This document shows positions 25,580-40,607 of a stretch of DNA of 64,000 nt, in pieces. The notes below the pieces were generated by a model that worked only from the letters and a program-made list of their open reading frames with translations, ran no database searches and had not been told where the DNA came from. The position numbers and the translations under genes were made by a program. The stretch comes from Chrysomallon squamiferum. Taxonomy: Eukaryota; Mollusca; Gastropoda; Neomphalida; Peltospiridae. Where the stretch lies: the NCBI GenBank assembly GCA_012295275.1, contig CM022667.1:13443416-13507415 (forward strand), in the 5' to 3' direction. How positions within the stretch are numbered: the first letter of the stretch is position 1; the number at the start of each line of letters is the position of its first letter.

Positions 25580-26902
25580 CAGTCACCAGAACAGATACAA
25601 ATTTAAGGAATTTCAAAAAGATGTCGATGAAAAAAAACAATGAAAAAAAACATGCGCAAACACAACAAACATATAAAGAACAATAGGAAAGAAATAAACA
25701 CACACAACATGTAAACGTGCTCATTCATTTCTTGTCTCAGTTTAACACGTAATGTTGTTATCGATCTCAACGTAAAGAAGTTTCGTTATTTTTGTTTCTA
25801 TCGTGTAACAGACAGAATATTTCAGAGAAATGCACCAACTAGAGTATAGTGATCACAGAGTAAAGCTGTAACAACACCCGGAGTTATAGTTTAGTATATT
25901 AAGAAACAGTAAAATCTATACCATTATATTACTTACAGTTTGAGATAGCTTCTCCAAATGTAGTAAAACATTCATATATTCATTTACTGCCTGTACACTG
26001 TGTTCCATCTTCTTGAGACTGGCAGTTTACCCACGTTGCTTATAATGTTCTTACAAAGTTTGAAAGGAACTTTCTCAATTACCCATTTAGTCTAATAGCC
26101 TATTGTGATGTTCCCACTGGGACTAATAATATTTTACTCCCTGCTAAATTGTTTTTTAGAGCAATTGGGAAGACATATATATATATCTATTAATAATATT
26201 TTAATCCGTGCTGAATTTTTGTAAAGACATATCTATATATACATATATACATATAGACTGTTAATATGAAATCTTTTTGAATGATGGAACAGAGTCCTGT
26301 GTTAAAACCTGGCTACGCTGTGCACAAAATGATTGCGTCGGATGTTTTCACGTATTTTTGCGAATTCTCGTCAGACTCAAGCACTAATCAGTTCTGTGAT
26401 GTTTTCTGCTTGTAAGTGACTAAACTAACAGCAAGTGTCACACACAGAAATGTGTAGCAAAAAGTCGTTTCTAGTAGTAATCTACAGTTTTAACTAATCA
26501 AAATCAATTGCCCATGACATTTCTATATAGCCATTTTTTTCTATAAATTTGTGTTTTTATTAATTCGGAGTTATTTTCTTAGGAGCAGGTGACATTATCT
26601 TTTTTGTTGTTATTGTTTTTATTATTAATAATAATTATTATCATTATCATAATCATTGTTATTATTATTGAGTATACTACCATTTAGTATTGTTGTTGCT
26701 GATGTTATTTTAAAAAAAATTTTGCTATTTGTATTTAACTAATTAGGCAATTTTTAGTTCTGTGAAATGTTGTAAGATTCTTTTATTGTAAACTAACACT
26801 TCTTACTTAAAAAAATCCCAAACAAAGCAAACAAGATACGGTAGATGCTTATTATTATTATAATTATTATTATTATTATTATAATTATTATTATTATTAT
26901 TA

Positions 26903-26966
<64 letters not shown>

Positions 26967-27818
26967 TAATTATTATATGAGAATATGAGTTTCCGTGTTA
27001 AATATTTGATTAGTAAATTAATAGAGACAGATATTGATTTACGGAACAACTCTTTGTAATGTACTAATATTGTTAAACTGGTTATTGATATATGTACATT
27101 TTTTTTTTTTAAATTCAGCTGTACAGAACTCCTGGCATATTTATTGTACGTGTTGAAGTAGTTATGATATGTGAGTGCAAATAAATTATTTATACTTCTT
27201 TAAAATTGTTGTATCTCTAATATTATTGTCATTGTTGTTGTTTTTGTTACTGCTCTATTTGTTTTCTCCAATAAAGTTCGTTTTACGATTAACAGTATGG
27301 AAATGTTAAGGATAAATCATGTTTTGTTCTTCTTCTTCCTAGATATTACAATATTGATTGGGTCAAGCTCACAAAACATTAAATAAGTCTCATTTTTCCC
27401 AGAGGAACAAACCTTGTCGTCCGTGAATATTAAATAATATTTAGTCACTTTGGATGATTCATTCTCAAAACGTTATTATTTCAGCATGTCACACATGAGT
27501 TATTTTTCTGGATCTATTGATTTTTTCCTTCAAATTTTCTGTCTTCTACTAAACCTTAGCTGCAACGGAATAAATAACACGAGGTCATAAATGTTTCCTT
27601 TGCCTAATTAAATAAAAAAATTAAAAAGATTTCTGTCAGATCGAATGACATCTCGATCAATAATATAACATTTTTATGTCTAAATCCTGAATTTTAGGGG
27701 ATGTCTACATTCAAAGTAGGAACTTAAATATTTATATACGACTACTACTGCATCTGCTTTACAGAAATATTACAACTATTCTACCATTTCAACCAATACC
27801 AAAGTGGTAATCGTAAAC
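25580..27818. other. Noncoding part of the segmental duplication (second copy)
   Basis: Matches 6974-9144 with high identity. 26851-26966 is a long ATT array absent from, or much shorter in, the first copy. The first about 190 bases also flank the inverted gene (32330-32540). No gene is seen. Confidence 0.75.
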
Positions 27819-27830
27819 TACTACTACTAT

Positions 27831-27892
<62 letters not shown>
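27819..27892. repeat. (ACT)n microsatellite
   Basis: About 24 ACT units just before the IV C2 remnant. Confidence 0.95.
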
Positions 27893-27894
27893 TA

Positions 27895-28068
27895 CCATAC
27901 CTGTTACTTGTCTGACCTCTAAAAAGGTGGAAACAAAATTTGTTTTGGATAATGGAGAAAACGTCCTTTTTCAAAAATCAGACAACAATGAATCCGATAA
28001 CTACCTGGAAGATTGCACGATATTAATTCCAACAAGCAAAATGTGGCGTGAAAAACTATTGAGAAACT
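27895..28068 (+). pseudogene. Subfamily IV C2 exon remnant (duplicate)
   Basis: Open frame: KVETKFVLDNGENVLF, SDNNESDNYLEDCTILIP, TSKMWREKLLRN, TAA. It keeps the first C2 cysteine and the tryptophan but lacks the last two CTLD cysteines and the YICEK end. There is no recognisable acceptor and no upstream exon, so it is a remnant although the frame is open. Confidence 0.75.
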
Positions 28069-28069
28069 G

Positions 28070-29437
28070 ACTTGATATTTGCTGAATAAAGAAAATTAAA
28101 TAAATTATTTTATTTATTTATATATTTGTTTGTTTGTTTGTTTTATCTATACATCTGTGTAGTTTTCATTATCACCAACAGCTATCGAGTCATTTCTTGA
28201 TTTTTATTTTATTTTATTTTATTTTATTTTATTTTTTATGATACGTTTACTGATTCTGATCACTGAAATATTTTTAAACAATCAAAATGACAGAAACAAC
28301 AACAATAATAATATTAAGAAGAAGAAGAAGAAGAACAGCAGCAAGAAAAGCAATAATGGCTATAGTAATTATAATTAATTATATATATATAAATGATGAT
28401 TCTTTCCCAGAAGAATTAAACAAAACTGAAGGAATTTAAAAAAAAGATATCTATATAAAAATAAATAAATAAATAAATAAATAATAAATAAATACTTGTA
28501 TTAAATTTAAACAATCAGTTTAGCTATCACGTTAGCCATAATGACTATTATGATCACGACAACGACAGCGATTACAAAAGTTAATGTAAAATAATTGCTA
28601 TAAGAAAACTCACAAATGCATCTATTTTAACAGCCACACGAATCAATGAAAAAATGAGAACTGCGATATAACAGTTTTGGTATACACTTGACTCTACAGT
28701 CAATTTTGATCAACTGCTCCTACTACTATATTATTAGAACACCTACTACTAACACTACTACAACAATAAAGATTCTCTTACATGAACTACCACTATTAGT
28801 ATTACTACTACTGAAACTACTACAACTACTAAAGCAACAACAACTACTACTACTATTACTACTACTAATACTATTACTACTAAAATTACTACCACTGAAC
28901 TACTACAACAACAATTTCTACTGCAATTACCATTACTACGACTGTTACTACTAGTAGTATTCTTCTTATTCTATAACTAGTGCAGTTACAACGTCTACTA
29001 CAGCAATACCAACAAAATCAACTACTACTACAGCCATCATAACCACTACTACTACTAAAAATACTACCGGTATCAAAGAATCATAACCAGAATTACAACT
29101 TTTACAGTGAATTTGGTTAATGAAGATAAATTATTGTTCAATTAATGGACTCAAGAAATCACCCTACTTTTCCGACTGATGACACACTTATGTGTTAAAC
29201 TTTAACCGCTTTAAGCAGTAACTTCAATAAAAATATCTTCTACCAGTTTCTATGGCTCTTTCATTTGTCTAAAATTGATAGCAGCTTAATTTTAGATGGG
29301 ATCACCAAGAACTACAATAACAAAAACAACTAGTATTTCTACTATTATTATTACTACTATAACTATTACTAGTACTATAAAGCTTCTAGTACAAATACTA
29401 CTACTACTATGACTACTACTACTACTACTACTACTAC

Positions 29438-29469
<32 letters not shown>

Positions 29470-29655
29470 ATCATCATCATCATCTTTATTATTTTATTAC
29501 TACTGGTGTTGTAGAACGTCTACTACAGCAAAGCCAACAAAATCAACTACTACTACGACCATCGTAACCAGTACTACTTATACAAATACTATAGCTATCA
29601 AACAGTCATAACAAACTACTATTTTTACAGTAAATATGGTTAATGAAGATAAATT
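28070..29655. repeat. ACT-rich low-complexity region with a tandem duplication
   Basis: 28715-29070 and 29320-29620 are imperfect ACT/ATT trinucleotide repeats that give meaningless Leu/Thr frames. 28994-29125 and 29506-29655 are direct copies about 510-530 bp apart; both end in tggttaatgaagataaatt, and the second copy runs straight into a broken signal-peptide exon. No gene is seen. Confidence 0.75.
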
Positions 29656-30659
29656 CTGTTGTCAGCTGTCTTCGTGTGTTCTAAAATGGCAGACAGGTAT
29701 GTGTAAATAGATATACGTACACTTTTCATTTATGTTCAAACAGAATAATTGTGTGGATACATGCATCAGTCACGTGTGTGTGAGTGTGTTTGTGTGTGTA
29801 TATGTCTGTATGTCTGTGTTTCTACACCTCTTGATAGACAGATATATATAGATATTTATTACATAGATATATAGATATGGCAAACGAATGGATGAATGGA
29901 TAGAAGGATAGATAGATTGTTACACTGATACATTGATTGACGTCATCAGTTGAATTATATCTTACTAAATGTCTATTTAATACAAGTAATGAAAATAGTT
30001 TTATTTTAACTGTCATTGAAGCTGCATTGAAACAAGATGGATTTGGATTGAGAAAGAAAAATATGATTATTTCACTGCACCTAACGCTACAATTTACGAA
30101 GCCACTGACGTCAAGACCATGATGCACTGTGGCTCTGCCTGCACCAAGAATCCAGCATGTTTTTCGTTTGCCTACGACAATGGAAAATGTCGCCATTATT
30201 CTGTGTCATTTGGTACTTACGTCAATACGTCTGATACAGCAAAATGGAGACACTATTACATTCCTTCAGGTATGAGGCGAATCTGGATCTTTCCATAATC
30301 TAAATTTTATCTTCCAGTGGTAACAGTTAAACGTAATTTTCTGATTTGTGTATTTCCGTGGTTACGATCAGAATTTTTCTTTATATACTAACAGTTTGAA
30401 TGTTATGTTTGTATGATAGTATAATGAATTTCATCTGTTTATAGTAATATTTTAGAATTTTATTTTCTTATGATAAAAGTTTGAATTTATCTTGTATTGT
30501 AGCATAATGAAATTTTACCTTTATATCACAAAACTCAGAAATTTATCTTTCTACTCTATTTATGACAAAAGTCTAATTTTGTCTTTGTAATTTCGCACAA
30601 TGAAGTTTATCTTTAGATCGTAACAATCGAAATTCTATTTTTATATAGCAACACGAATA

Positions 30660-30726
<67 letters not shown>

Positions 30727-31994
30727 TTGTGTATGAGTTTGTATGTGTGTTATTGTTTCTGTTCTATGGCTGTTTCGTTTTAAAGATGTCTGTCCAACTG
30801 AAAAGGGTTTCTTCTTTTGGGGCACACTGTGCTTGAAGTTGTTTCAAGATGGTAAAAACTTTGCTGATGCACATCATGCTTGCAACCAACTGGAGTCGAG
30901 ATTGACCGTGTTAGACACGGAACAAAAAAATAGAATTCTCTCGAGCTACCTTTCAAACATAGGTATGTCAGCTTTCTTCATTTCTCTTATTTATTTATTT
31001 ATTTACTTTGTTTTGCGTAAAGTAATAAAGAAAGAAATATTTAAAAGAAACAGCTGAAAGAATGAAAGAAGCAGAACAAGAACTGCAAACAGCAAATTGG
31101 TCTATTTCTACCAGTTCTACTACCACTATGACTGTTACTACTAATAATACTAGTAGGATTACCACTTCTACGATTTCTACTTCTCCTGCTGCTACCACAG
31201 TCTCTACTAATAGTATTAGTATTAATCTCTATTAGTATTCCTGCCGTAACTACCAGTGTTATACTGCTATGTATATTGCTATTAGAGCTGCTGTATTTAT
31301 TATTGATACTGTTATTACTTACTAGTTTTGCTTCTACTGTCACGAATGCTACGAGTCCTATTACTACAACAGCAATTACAAAGGCTGCTACTACCACTAC
31401 TTCTGCAACTAGCACTACTACTGCCTTCACAATTAGTACTAATGTTACCGCAACTATGCTGATACAACTAATACAAATTCTACTACTACTGCGCTGTTTC
31501 TACTATACTTTCTACTGTTACTGCTACCACTACTGCTAATGCAACTGTTACCACTACTAGTATTACTATGACTACTGCTATGATTTCTGCTGTTGTTGTT
31601 ACTGGTATTGCTATCTATACTACTGCCATTATATTATTAATATTACTACTCCTACTACAACTATTATTACTGCTACTACAACTGATATTGTTACTTCTAC
31701 TATTGCCTTTACTGCTACTTGTCCTACTATTACTACTACAGCTACAATTTCTACTAACACGTGTGTTACTGTAGTTATTATTATTTATTTTACAAGGTTA
31801 AATTCAGGTTGGTTCTATATTGGCCTAACTAGGAAAGATGAGTTAATCTGGGAGAATGGTGAAAAAGCCACTTTTACAAACTGGGATGAAAATAATAACG
31901 AACACTGCACTGTTTTTGATGCCGATATAAAAAATGGGTTGGTATTCCTTGTTATCCAGCTATGTTTTACATATGTGAATCACATTTGTATTAA
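29656..31994 (+). pseudogene. Subfamily I PAN + lectin gene with lost start and frameshift
   Basis: Exon remnant 29656-29696 keeps the second half of the signal peptide (LLSAVFVCSKMADR) and its GT donor, but the MQNTF half and ATG are missing; a TAA lies in frame just upstream. PAN (30022-30269) and C1 (30786-30962, DVCPTEKGFFF, ARLTV-like core with HACNQLESRLTVLDTEQ) are open with good borders. C2 (31808-31994) begins GWFYIGLTRKDELIWENGEK, lacks several residues around the usual EPN site (NNNEHC), and shifts frame in an A6 run near 31930, after which KWVGIPC and FYICES are found in another frame. The two lesions point to a pseudogene; the A-run shift alone could be an assembly error. Confidence 0.82.
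31115..31790. repeat. Imperfect ACT-rich intron 3
   Basis: A long imperfect (ACN)n tract fills the C1-C2 intron of the subfamily I pseudogene. It resembles 28715-29620 in composition. The long Leu/Thr frames in it are artefacts of the repeat. Confidence 0.85.
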
Positions 31995-32540
31995 CTGCAC
32001 CAGTGAAAATATTGTAATGCAGGTCAGTTAAATCAATAAATTAAAACACAATTCTTCTTTGTTGTATTTTTATTGTTTAGTTTGTGTTTATATTTGTCAT
32101 ATTCGTTTCTTTTTGTACACTTTGCTTGCAGTCTTAGTACTGAATTCTGAACAACTTCAGTTAAATGTGGTATACTGAACAATCAAAAAAAAAAAAAAAA
32201 AATCTTCTTGATGACTGAATCTGAGTGTTTAAATTTAATACAATATTTATATCAATTGTTTTTTTGTTTCTTGTTTTTTTTATTTACTTTTTCTTTTCAT
32301 CGATATCCTTTTGATAGAAACACAAATAACAAAACTTCTTTACGTTGAGATCAATAACAACATTACGTTTTAAACTGAGACAAGAAATGAATGAGCACGT
32401 TTACATGTTGTGTGTGTTTATTTCTTTCCTATTGTTCTTTATATGTTTGTTGTGTTTTTCCATGTTTTTTTTTTTTTTCTTTTTTGTTTTTCATCGATAT
32501 CTTTTTGAAATTCCTTCATTTTTGTCTGTTCTGGTGACCG
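31995..32540. other. Convergent 3' flanks of the inverted I/II pair
   Basis: 31995-32180 is the subfamily I downstream flank (compare 720-999, reverse) and 32330-32540 the subfamily II downstream flank (compare 25580-25770, reverse). They meet around poly-A and poly-T runs. No gene is seen. Confidence 0.65.
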
Positions 32541-34951
<2,411 letters not shown>

Positions 34952-37301
34952 TTTAGCTGCTAACTTTTCTATAACTGTCAGTTCACCTTAATATATATCA
35001 CAAACTCCGTGAAACTTAGGCAAATTATCAGTATCAAATATGAGTCCTAATAACATCTAAATAAACAAAACTCTTAGAAATTTAATTTAAATAGAACGTG
35101 GTATTATACTCAAAGAAAGGTGAAGAAGTAACGACTAAAAATGTCAATTGAAGTGCTTTATACTCCAGTAAATTTAGTTTAATTTTTGATGACTACGTTC
35201 AAGACCAGTTGATTGTAACTGATAATCAATAAATGCAAGCACGAAACAGATCCCCAGGATTGCAAATGACATCGACTAAAATAACATCAATACCAGGGAC
35301 AACAAAAGCAACAACTGCAATAGGAAGAGCTTCTTTGGCATGATAATGATAATGTTGACTCAATACATTTTTTATATAGTATATGGTACTGTTATAACTA
35401 CAGATATTTTAATAAACAACAGAGCAAGTCGTAATTATTCAAAGTTCATGCTTGAAATTTAATTTTGTATCATTCAGAGAGAGGTGTAAATGTATACAAA
35501 ATCAATTAATCAATGTAAACCGATATTTGGTATGTTTGGTTTGACAGCAGTCAGTTGTGTCAAATGTGATTCTATTATTTTGTTTCATGTTTTTGTTTGT
35601 TTCTTTTTGAGGAGTTTTATTTTTAATTATTATTCTTCTGTTTTACTTCCTTTATTGTTAGTTCTTCTCTCTACACATCTTTTTTCTTGGCGTGTTTGTT
35701 GTTGTTTTTCTGTTTTCTTTCTAGTGAAAATAAAGAAATTTACTATTTTTGGTATATACTTTTATTTTTGTATAAGAAAATATAATTTTTCCTTTAACTA
35801 TGTATGATTAGTACTAGTACTATTGCTATCAGTTGTAGTAGTAGTTAGTGTTGTTCTAATTGTTGTTTGAACTGTTGTGATGATTGTTGAAGAAGAAAGA
35901 TCTCATTGAAAGACTTCTGAGAACATTTCTAATAGAATTTTTATTTTGTAGCCCTTGTTTTGTTTTGTTGTTATTTATTTTTATTTAAAAAAAAAAAAAT
36001 ATATTTTGTTCTCGTTGTTGTTTTTGTTGCTATTATTGTTGTGACATTCTTTTCTTTTTTCCGAGGGTGTTTGTATGAGTCGATTTTATTATGTATCGAT
36101 CTTTTGCGTTTTGCTAAGATTACTGTAGTGACTTTGTACTTTTACCATATGTAAATATATAAACTATGATTTCTTAATTATAATTTTTTTTTATATCCAT
36201 TTGTCATGTATCTTTTGAAATTAACGATTTCAAAGTTTAATTAGACTTATTTTAATTGTGCGTAACCTTCCTTCATTAAATGTTTGATTTAATTATAAAA
36301 TGATGGAAACAAGTGCTGATTATTTCCTACTTACGATCGGGTTACGTTTAATGTAATCGAAAGTAACTGACAACGTTACAAGGAATTTACTTACGTTTAT
36401 TGCTTTGTTTATATTAACATGTTTTTAGTAAAGCAGAAACACTGAACATTTTGTTTATTTAATTATTTATTTGCCATTATTTTTTAAAAGGATTTATTTC
36501 TTATTTATTACATTTTTGTTTTATTTGCTTTGTTATTGTTGTTTTTTTTATATTTTTTTTTTTTTTTTTGTGTGTTTGTTTGTATTTATTTTCATGTTGG
36601 TTGATTCTGCTTTATTTATATTAATTTAATTTTATTTAGTTTGGCTTGTTTCTGTTATTGTTTTTGTTGTTGCATTTTTCTTTACCTCTGACGATATATA
36701 AATGAATTTAACTCGGTAATCCAAAATTTTCTCCGATGACTGTTTAAGTAAATAAATTTTATATAATTCTTATTTACTACTAGAAGTTTAATTAGATTTA
36801 TTTTAGTTCTGAGTAACTTTCCTTGATTAAATGTATTACTCAATGATAAAATGACTGAAACAAATTCAGATTATTCCCTACTAAAGACATGGTTACATTT
36901 AGACTGACAAGAAGTAACTGACTGCTTTGCATGCAGTTTAGTTAAATTTCTTGCTTTCGTTCTGTTGACATGCTTTTAGTAGAGGAGACCTATTTAAAAT
37001 TTAATTAATTAATTGTTGCTTTTGAACTACAGCGATTCCTGCTCTAAATGATTCATTCATGAAATGCTATTGACAGTGAGGCGAGCAAAACATGATGAAG
37101 GAATGCATAACTCTGTTTCAGGCAACTACAATAGTTTAATCAACTTCATCTGAATATCAGGATTAACACAATAATCAGCATTATCGTCAGAATTTATAAA
37201 TTACTGATTCATTAGAGATTAAAATGATAAAATCAATGAACTGATTTTGTCAGTTTCATTTGTAACAGAATCAGATATATATTTTTGACACTACAGAAAA
37301 A
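34952..37301. other. Intergenic region with subfamily II 5' flank and subfamily III 3' flank
   Basis: 34952-35070 matches the upstream flank of other subfamily II starts. 35385-35545 is the dispersed flank repeat. 36085-36470 and 36780-37030 form the 3' module of subfamily III (compare 10760-11110). 37030-37260 matches 52180-52420. No gene is seen. Confidence 0.6.
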
Positions 37302-38474
37302 TCACATTGATTTCTCACAAATGAAATTTCCTTTTACAGTACAGTCAAAATCATGCCATGTGTTCACCCAAAAATATAACATAACACAGTCTTCGTTAGA
37401 AACACCGACGTTAGGTTGATTTACTCCCCAGCTGAAAAACACTGCCTGAACTCCGTTCTCCCAAACATACACGTCTTCTGTATCCAAGTCAGTCAGTCCG
37501 ATGTACAAATAGTTATCTGCGTCTGAATAATAATAAAAATAATAGTAATAATAACAATACCAATAACAACAACAACAATGAAAACAAAAACAACAACAAT
37601 GAAACAATATAAAGCTAATGCATATTTTACCTAGACCACACAGATGAAGACGGTAGGTACTGATGAAGACGTTTTTTCTCTTCTTCTTTTTCTTTTTTCT
37701 TTCTTTTTAATTATTTTTTAATTAATTGTCTATCAGCAGTGGTAGTTATATGTATGTATATATTCCTACCTATGTTTGCTTTGATGTAGTCACCAACAGC
37801 TGTGTTTTTCTCTTCTGTGTCCAGTACAATCAGTCTTGAACCTATCTGACTGCAGGCGTCACGTGCTTCAGCAAATGTTTTGTGATCGCTGAACACTTTG
37901 AAACATAGATTCAGTTTGTCCAGATAAACAAACCCATCTTCCACTGGACAGGAACCTGCCAGGAAATGATAATAATTTCTAAAAAGTTTTTAAAATTATA
38001 ATTTGTTTTCAGAATTAAGAATAATACTTATAGTAAAGTCATATATGGATTAATTTCGTGTTTAAAGAGTAGTTCTAGAAATTTCTTTTCTATCCTACAA
38101 ATATATTTACAATATGTATATTTTTAAAATTATTATTACTGTCTGCGTGTGTGTTTTGATGATTTTAAGTATATATTTTTTTAATATTGGTCTGTATGTG
38201 CATGTGTCTGTACATTTCTACCTGCACTCAGGTAAAAGTGCGTCCAGCCAGGTGAAGCTGAAAAGCTTGCTGAATTTATAAATCTCAAATAATGCAGACG
38301 ACAAATTCCATACACATTGTACGAAAACCAAACACATGAAGAGTTATCTGCGCATCGTATCCCACAATGCCCTTGTGATGTAATTCTTTCAGCAGAAGAT
38401 ATGAGAGCCTTGGTTATCTCAATATTTTCAAAATTAGGATTTTTTATCCATATCATTATTGTGTTGCACCTGTG

Positions 38475-38543
<69 letters not shown>

Positions 38544-38969
38544 TTATTTGAGAGCCTAGTTTATCTCAGCATTTTCAAAATTAGGATTTTTCATCCACAT
38601 TATTTTTTGTTGCACCTGTGATTCTAAGCATAGTAAGAACAATATTTTTTTTTATTTGAATCAGTTTGGTTACACTACCACCATCTACAGTAATTTGCTT
38701 CGTTTTGCCTACCTCAAGCCACCAGTTCTGTTAACAGTAAAATAAAATTAAAATAAGATGAGGAAAAGTTATTTTCTTATTGGTTTGATTTGATTTTATA
38801 ACGACAGATTTCTCTTATTGCGATATCAAAGAATTATATTCGTTGTAAATTGTATCTCTATCCTCAGATACAGTTAGCTATATATATTAAAAACAGATAA
38901 TACATACCTCTCGTTACCATGGCAACATATCACAATCGCCACCAGAAAAATAAATGGTGGGTAATGCAT
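37302..38969 (-). CDS. Secreted PAN + C-type lectin domain protein, subfamily III
   Basis: Exons on the minus strand: 38969-38908 (signal peptide MHYPPFIFLVAIVICCHGNE), 38469-38222 (PAN), 37955-37770 (C1) and 37522-37302 (C2, TGA), 717 nt, 238 aa, all GT/AG. PAN: GHCGIRCADNSSCVWFSYN and GICRLHYL. CTLD: SCPVEDGFVYLDKLNLCFKV, DACSQIGSRLIVLDTEEK, NYLYIGLTDLDTEDVYVWEN, NEDCVMLYF, TWHDFDC, FICEKSM. The tripeptide is QPN, unlike the EPH common to its neighbours. A broken second PAN 5' end sits in intron 1. Confidence 0.92.
38474..38541. repeat. (AAT)n microsatellite between two PAN exon starts
   Basis: About 22 AAT units separate the true PAN exon from its truncated duplicate, consistent with slippage or unequal exchange having made the duplicate. 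Confidence 0.95.
38549..38615 (-). pseudogene. Truncated duplicate of a PAN exon start
   Basis: The minus strand reads the PAN acceptor and first residues (MWMKNPNFENAEIN), then a TAG at 38558-38556, and breaks off after ALK into an AAT array. It lies in intron 1 of the gene at 37302-38969, between its signal-peptide and PAN exons, and keeps a CACAG acceptor that could compete with the true one. Confidence 0.8.
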
Positions 38970-39050
38970 CACTCGCAAGTATGAACGAATTTCAACCAAA
39001 CTGTCCGGTATAATAATTCGCACTACGCAGTGTGTATCTCCCGAAAACAA
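38970..39050 (-). promoter_or_regulatory. Conserved 5' leader of a subfamily III gene
   Basis: Minus strand upstream of the ATG: ccggacagtttggttgaaat. The block is shorter than at 12740-12905 because it is replaced by unrelated sequence beyond about 39045. Confidence 0.45.
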
Positions 39051-39199
39051 AAAACAGTAATTTTTAAACTGTGACATACAATACATTACGTGCAGAAAAC
39101 TATTTTGACAAATAAGTTGTAGAAACATAAAGATATTTAGAGAAAAATTAAAATTTAATTAGGAACAAGATGTGATCTTTGTTGGTTTTCAAGTATCGA

Positions 39200-39690
39200 C
39201 ATTTCAGTAGTGTTTTGTTGACGTTTTGCTTTGTGATATAATAAATAGATTGGCTAGCTTTGAAAGAAGTGATTCATATTTTCTAACATAACATAATCTC
39301 TCACGACACTGATACGTGGAAAACAAGTCACATGAAAAGACGCTTGTGTTTCACGTGAAATCTGCATGAAATCCACGATGATTTGCACAAATATCACACG
39401 TGCTCTTTTTGTATGTTTTATCCATTTGTTTATTGTTCACAAAACTTTGAAAATCCACGAGATTTCCACATATTGTCCGTGTGACATCAATATGTTTATT
39501 GTCAACAAGCATGTCAAATCCATGAGGGTCCCATGAATAACTCATTCCTTCACAAGGTACTTTGGCTCCAGATAATACCTGCCAGTGCAAGGGGCAAATG
39601 ATTTTTTTTTCTGGTATGGCTGATGTGTTCAGCCATTGAAACAGGATCTGTGAAGTATTGTACTTATGAACATTTTTGTATACACTTTAT
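39200..39690 (-). pseudogene. Unrecognised cysteine-rich coding-like sequence upstream of a lectin gene
   Basis: A protein-like frame runs over about 39660-39351 on the minus strand: IICPLHWQVLSGAKVPCEGM, then SYSWDPHGFDMLVDNKHID, TRTICGNLVDF and STCDICANHRGFHADF before a TGA. The frame resumes in register after the stop with SCDLFSTYQCRERLCYVRKY. The amino-acid mix and spaced cysteines look like a secreted domain rather than chance. Diverged copies at 12990-13560 and 57090-57560 are clearly broken. I do not recognise the family; it may be an old exon of another gene carried along in the duplications. Confidence 0.4.
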
Positions 39691-39932
39691 TTTCTGTGGA
39701 ATCTTTGAGACATAATTAAGGCGTAAGGTACGTTTGAGATAATTAATGCTATAAATTAATTAATGAGTAAAATTCCTGAATGTTCGCAACTAATGTATAC
39801 CTCTGGATCTCATAAAATATTGTGTATACAGGCTTCAAAATGAAAAAAAATGTGAAAAAATGTTTTATTTATTTATTAATTATTTTTATTTATTTATTTA
39901 TTTATTTATTTAATTTAAATACGTTTTTCTAC

Positions 39933-40182
39933 TTGCACTGAGGCAAAAGTGCGGCCGGGTGAAGCTGAATAGCTGCCTCAATTTATAAATCTCAAATAAT
40001 GCAGACGACAAGTTCTATACACGTTGTACGAAAACAAACTAGAGGAAGAGTTATCTGCGCATCGTATCCCACAGTCACTCTGTGATTTGACTGTGTCAGC
40101 AGAAGATATGAGAGCATTGGTTATCTCAACATTTTCAAAACTAGGATTTTTCATCAACACCATTGCCTTCTTGTATCTGTGA

Positions 40183-40281
<99 letters not shown>

Positions 40282-40363
40282 TAAGAAGAAGAAGAAGAAA
40301 AAGAAGAAGAAGAAGAAGAAGAAGAAGAAGAAGAAAAAAATAAACAAACTAATAATTTTCTTA

Positions 40364-40399
<36 letters not shown>

Positions 40400-40607
40400 A
40401 AGAAAATTAAAATGAAACAATGAAAAGTTAATTTCGTCTCGGCCTGATTTTATTTTATAACGATACACTTCTCTTACTGCTATATGAAACTATTTTATCT
40501 CTATCCTCACATATAGTTAGCAATAATAAACACAGATGTACATACCTCTCATTACCATGGCAATAGATTACAAATGCTACGAACCAAATAAATGGTTAGT
40601 AATGCAT
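39933..40607 (-). pseudogene. Subfamily III pseudogene (signal-peptide and PAN exons only)
   Basis: Signal-peptide exon 40607-40546 reads MHY, then TAA as the fourth codon, then PFIWFVAFVIYCHGNE, with an intact donor. PAN exon (40176 to about 39933) starts RYKKAMVLMKNPSFENVEI, so the first cysteine is gone. SDCGIRCADNSSSSLFSYN has lost another cysteine, and a frame break follows LRFIN. The usual CAG|GTAGAAA donor reads CAAGTAGAAA. No C1 or C2 exon follows before the neighbouring gene. Confidence 0.87.
40183..40398. repeat. Compound microsatellite ACT-AAT-AGA and ATT
   Basis: (ACT)n, then (AAT)n, then (AGA)n run without interruption to about 40333, with a further ATT run at 40364-40398. They fill most of the intron of the pseudogene. 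Confidence 0.95.

Noticed and set aside
28688-31774. Leu/Thr-rich frames in ACT-rich sequence (28688-28954, 31041-31430, 31276-31774)
   Set aside because: Imperfect ACN repeats in introns and spacers; open because the repeat lacks stops.
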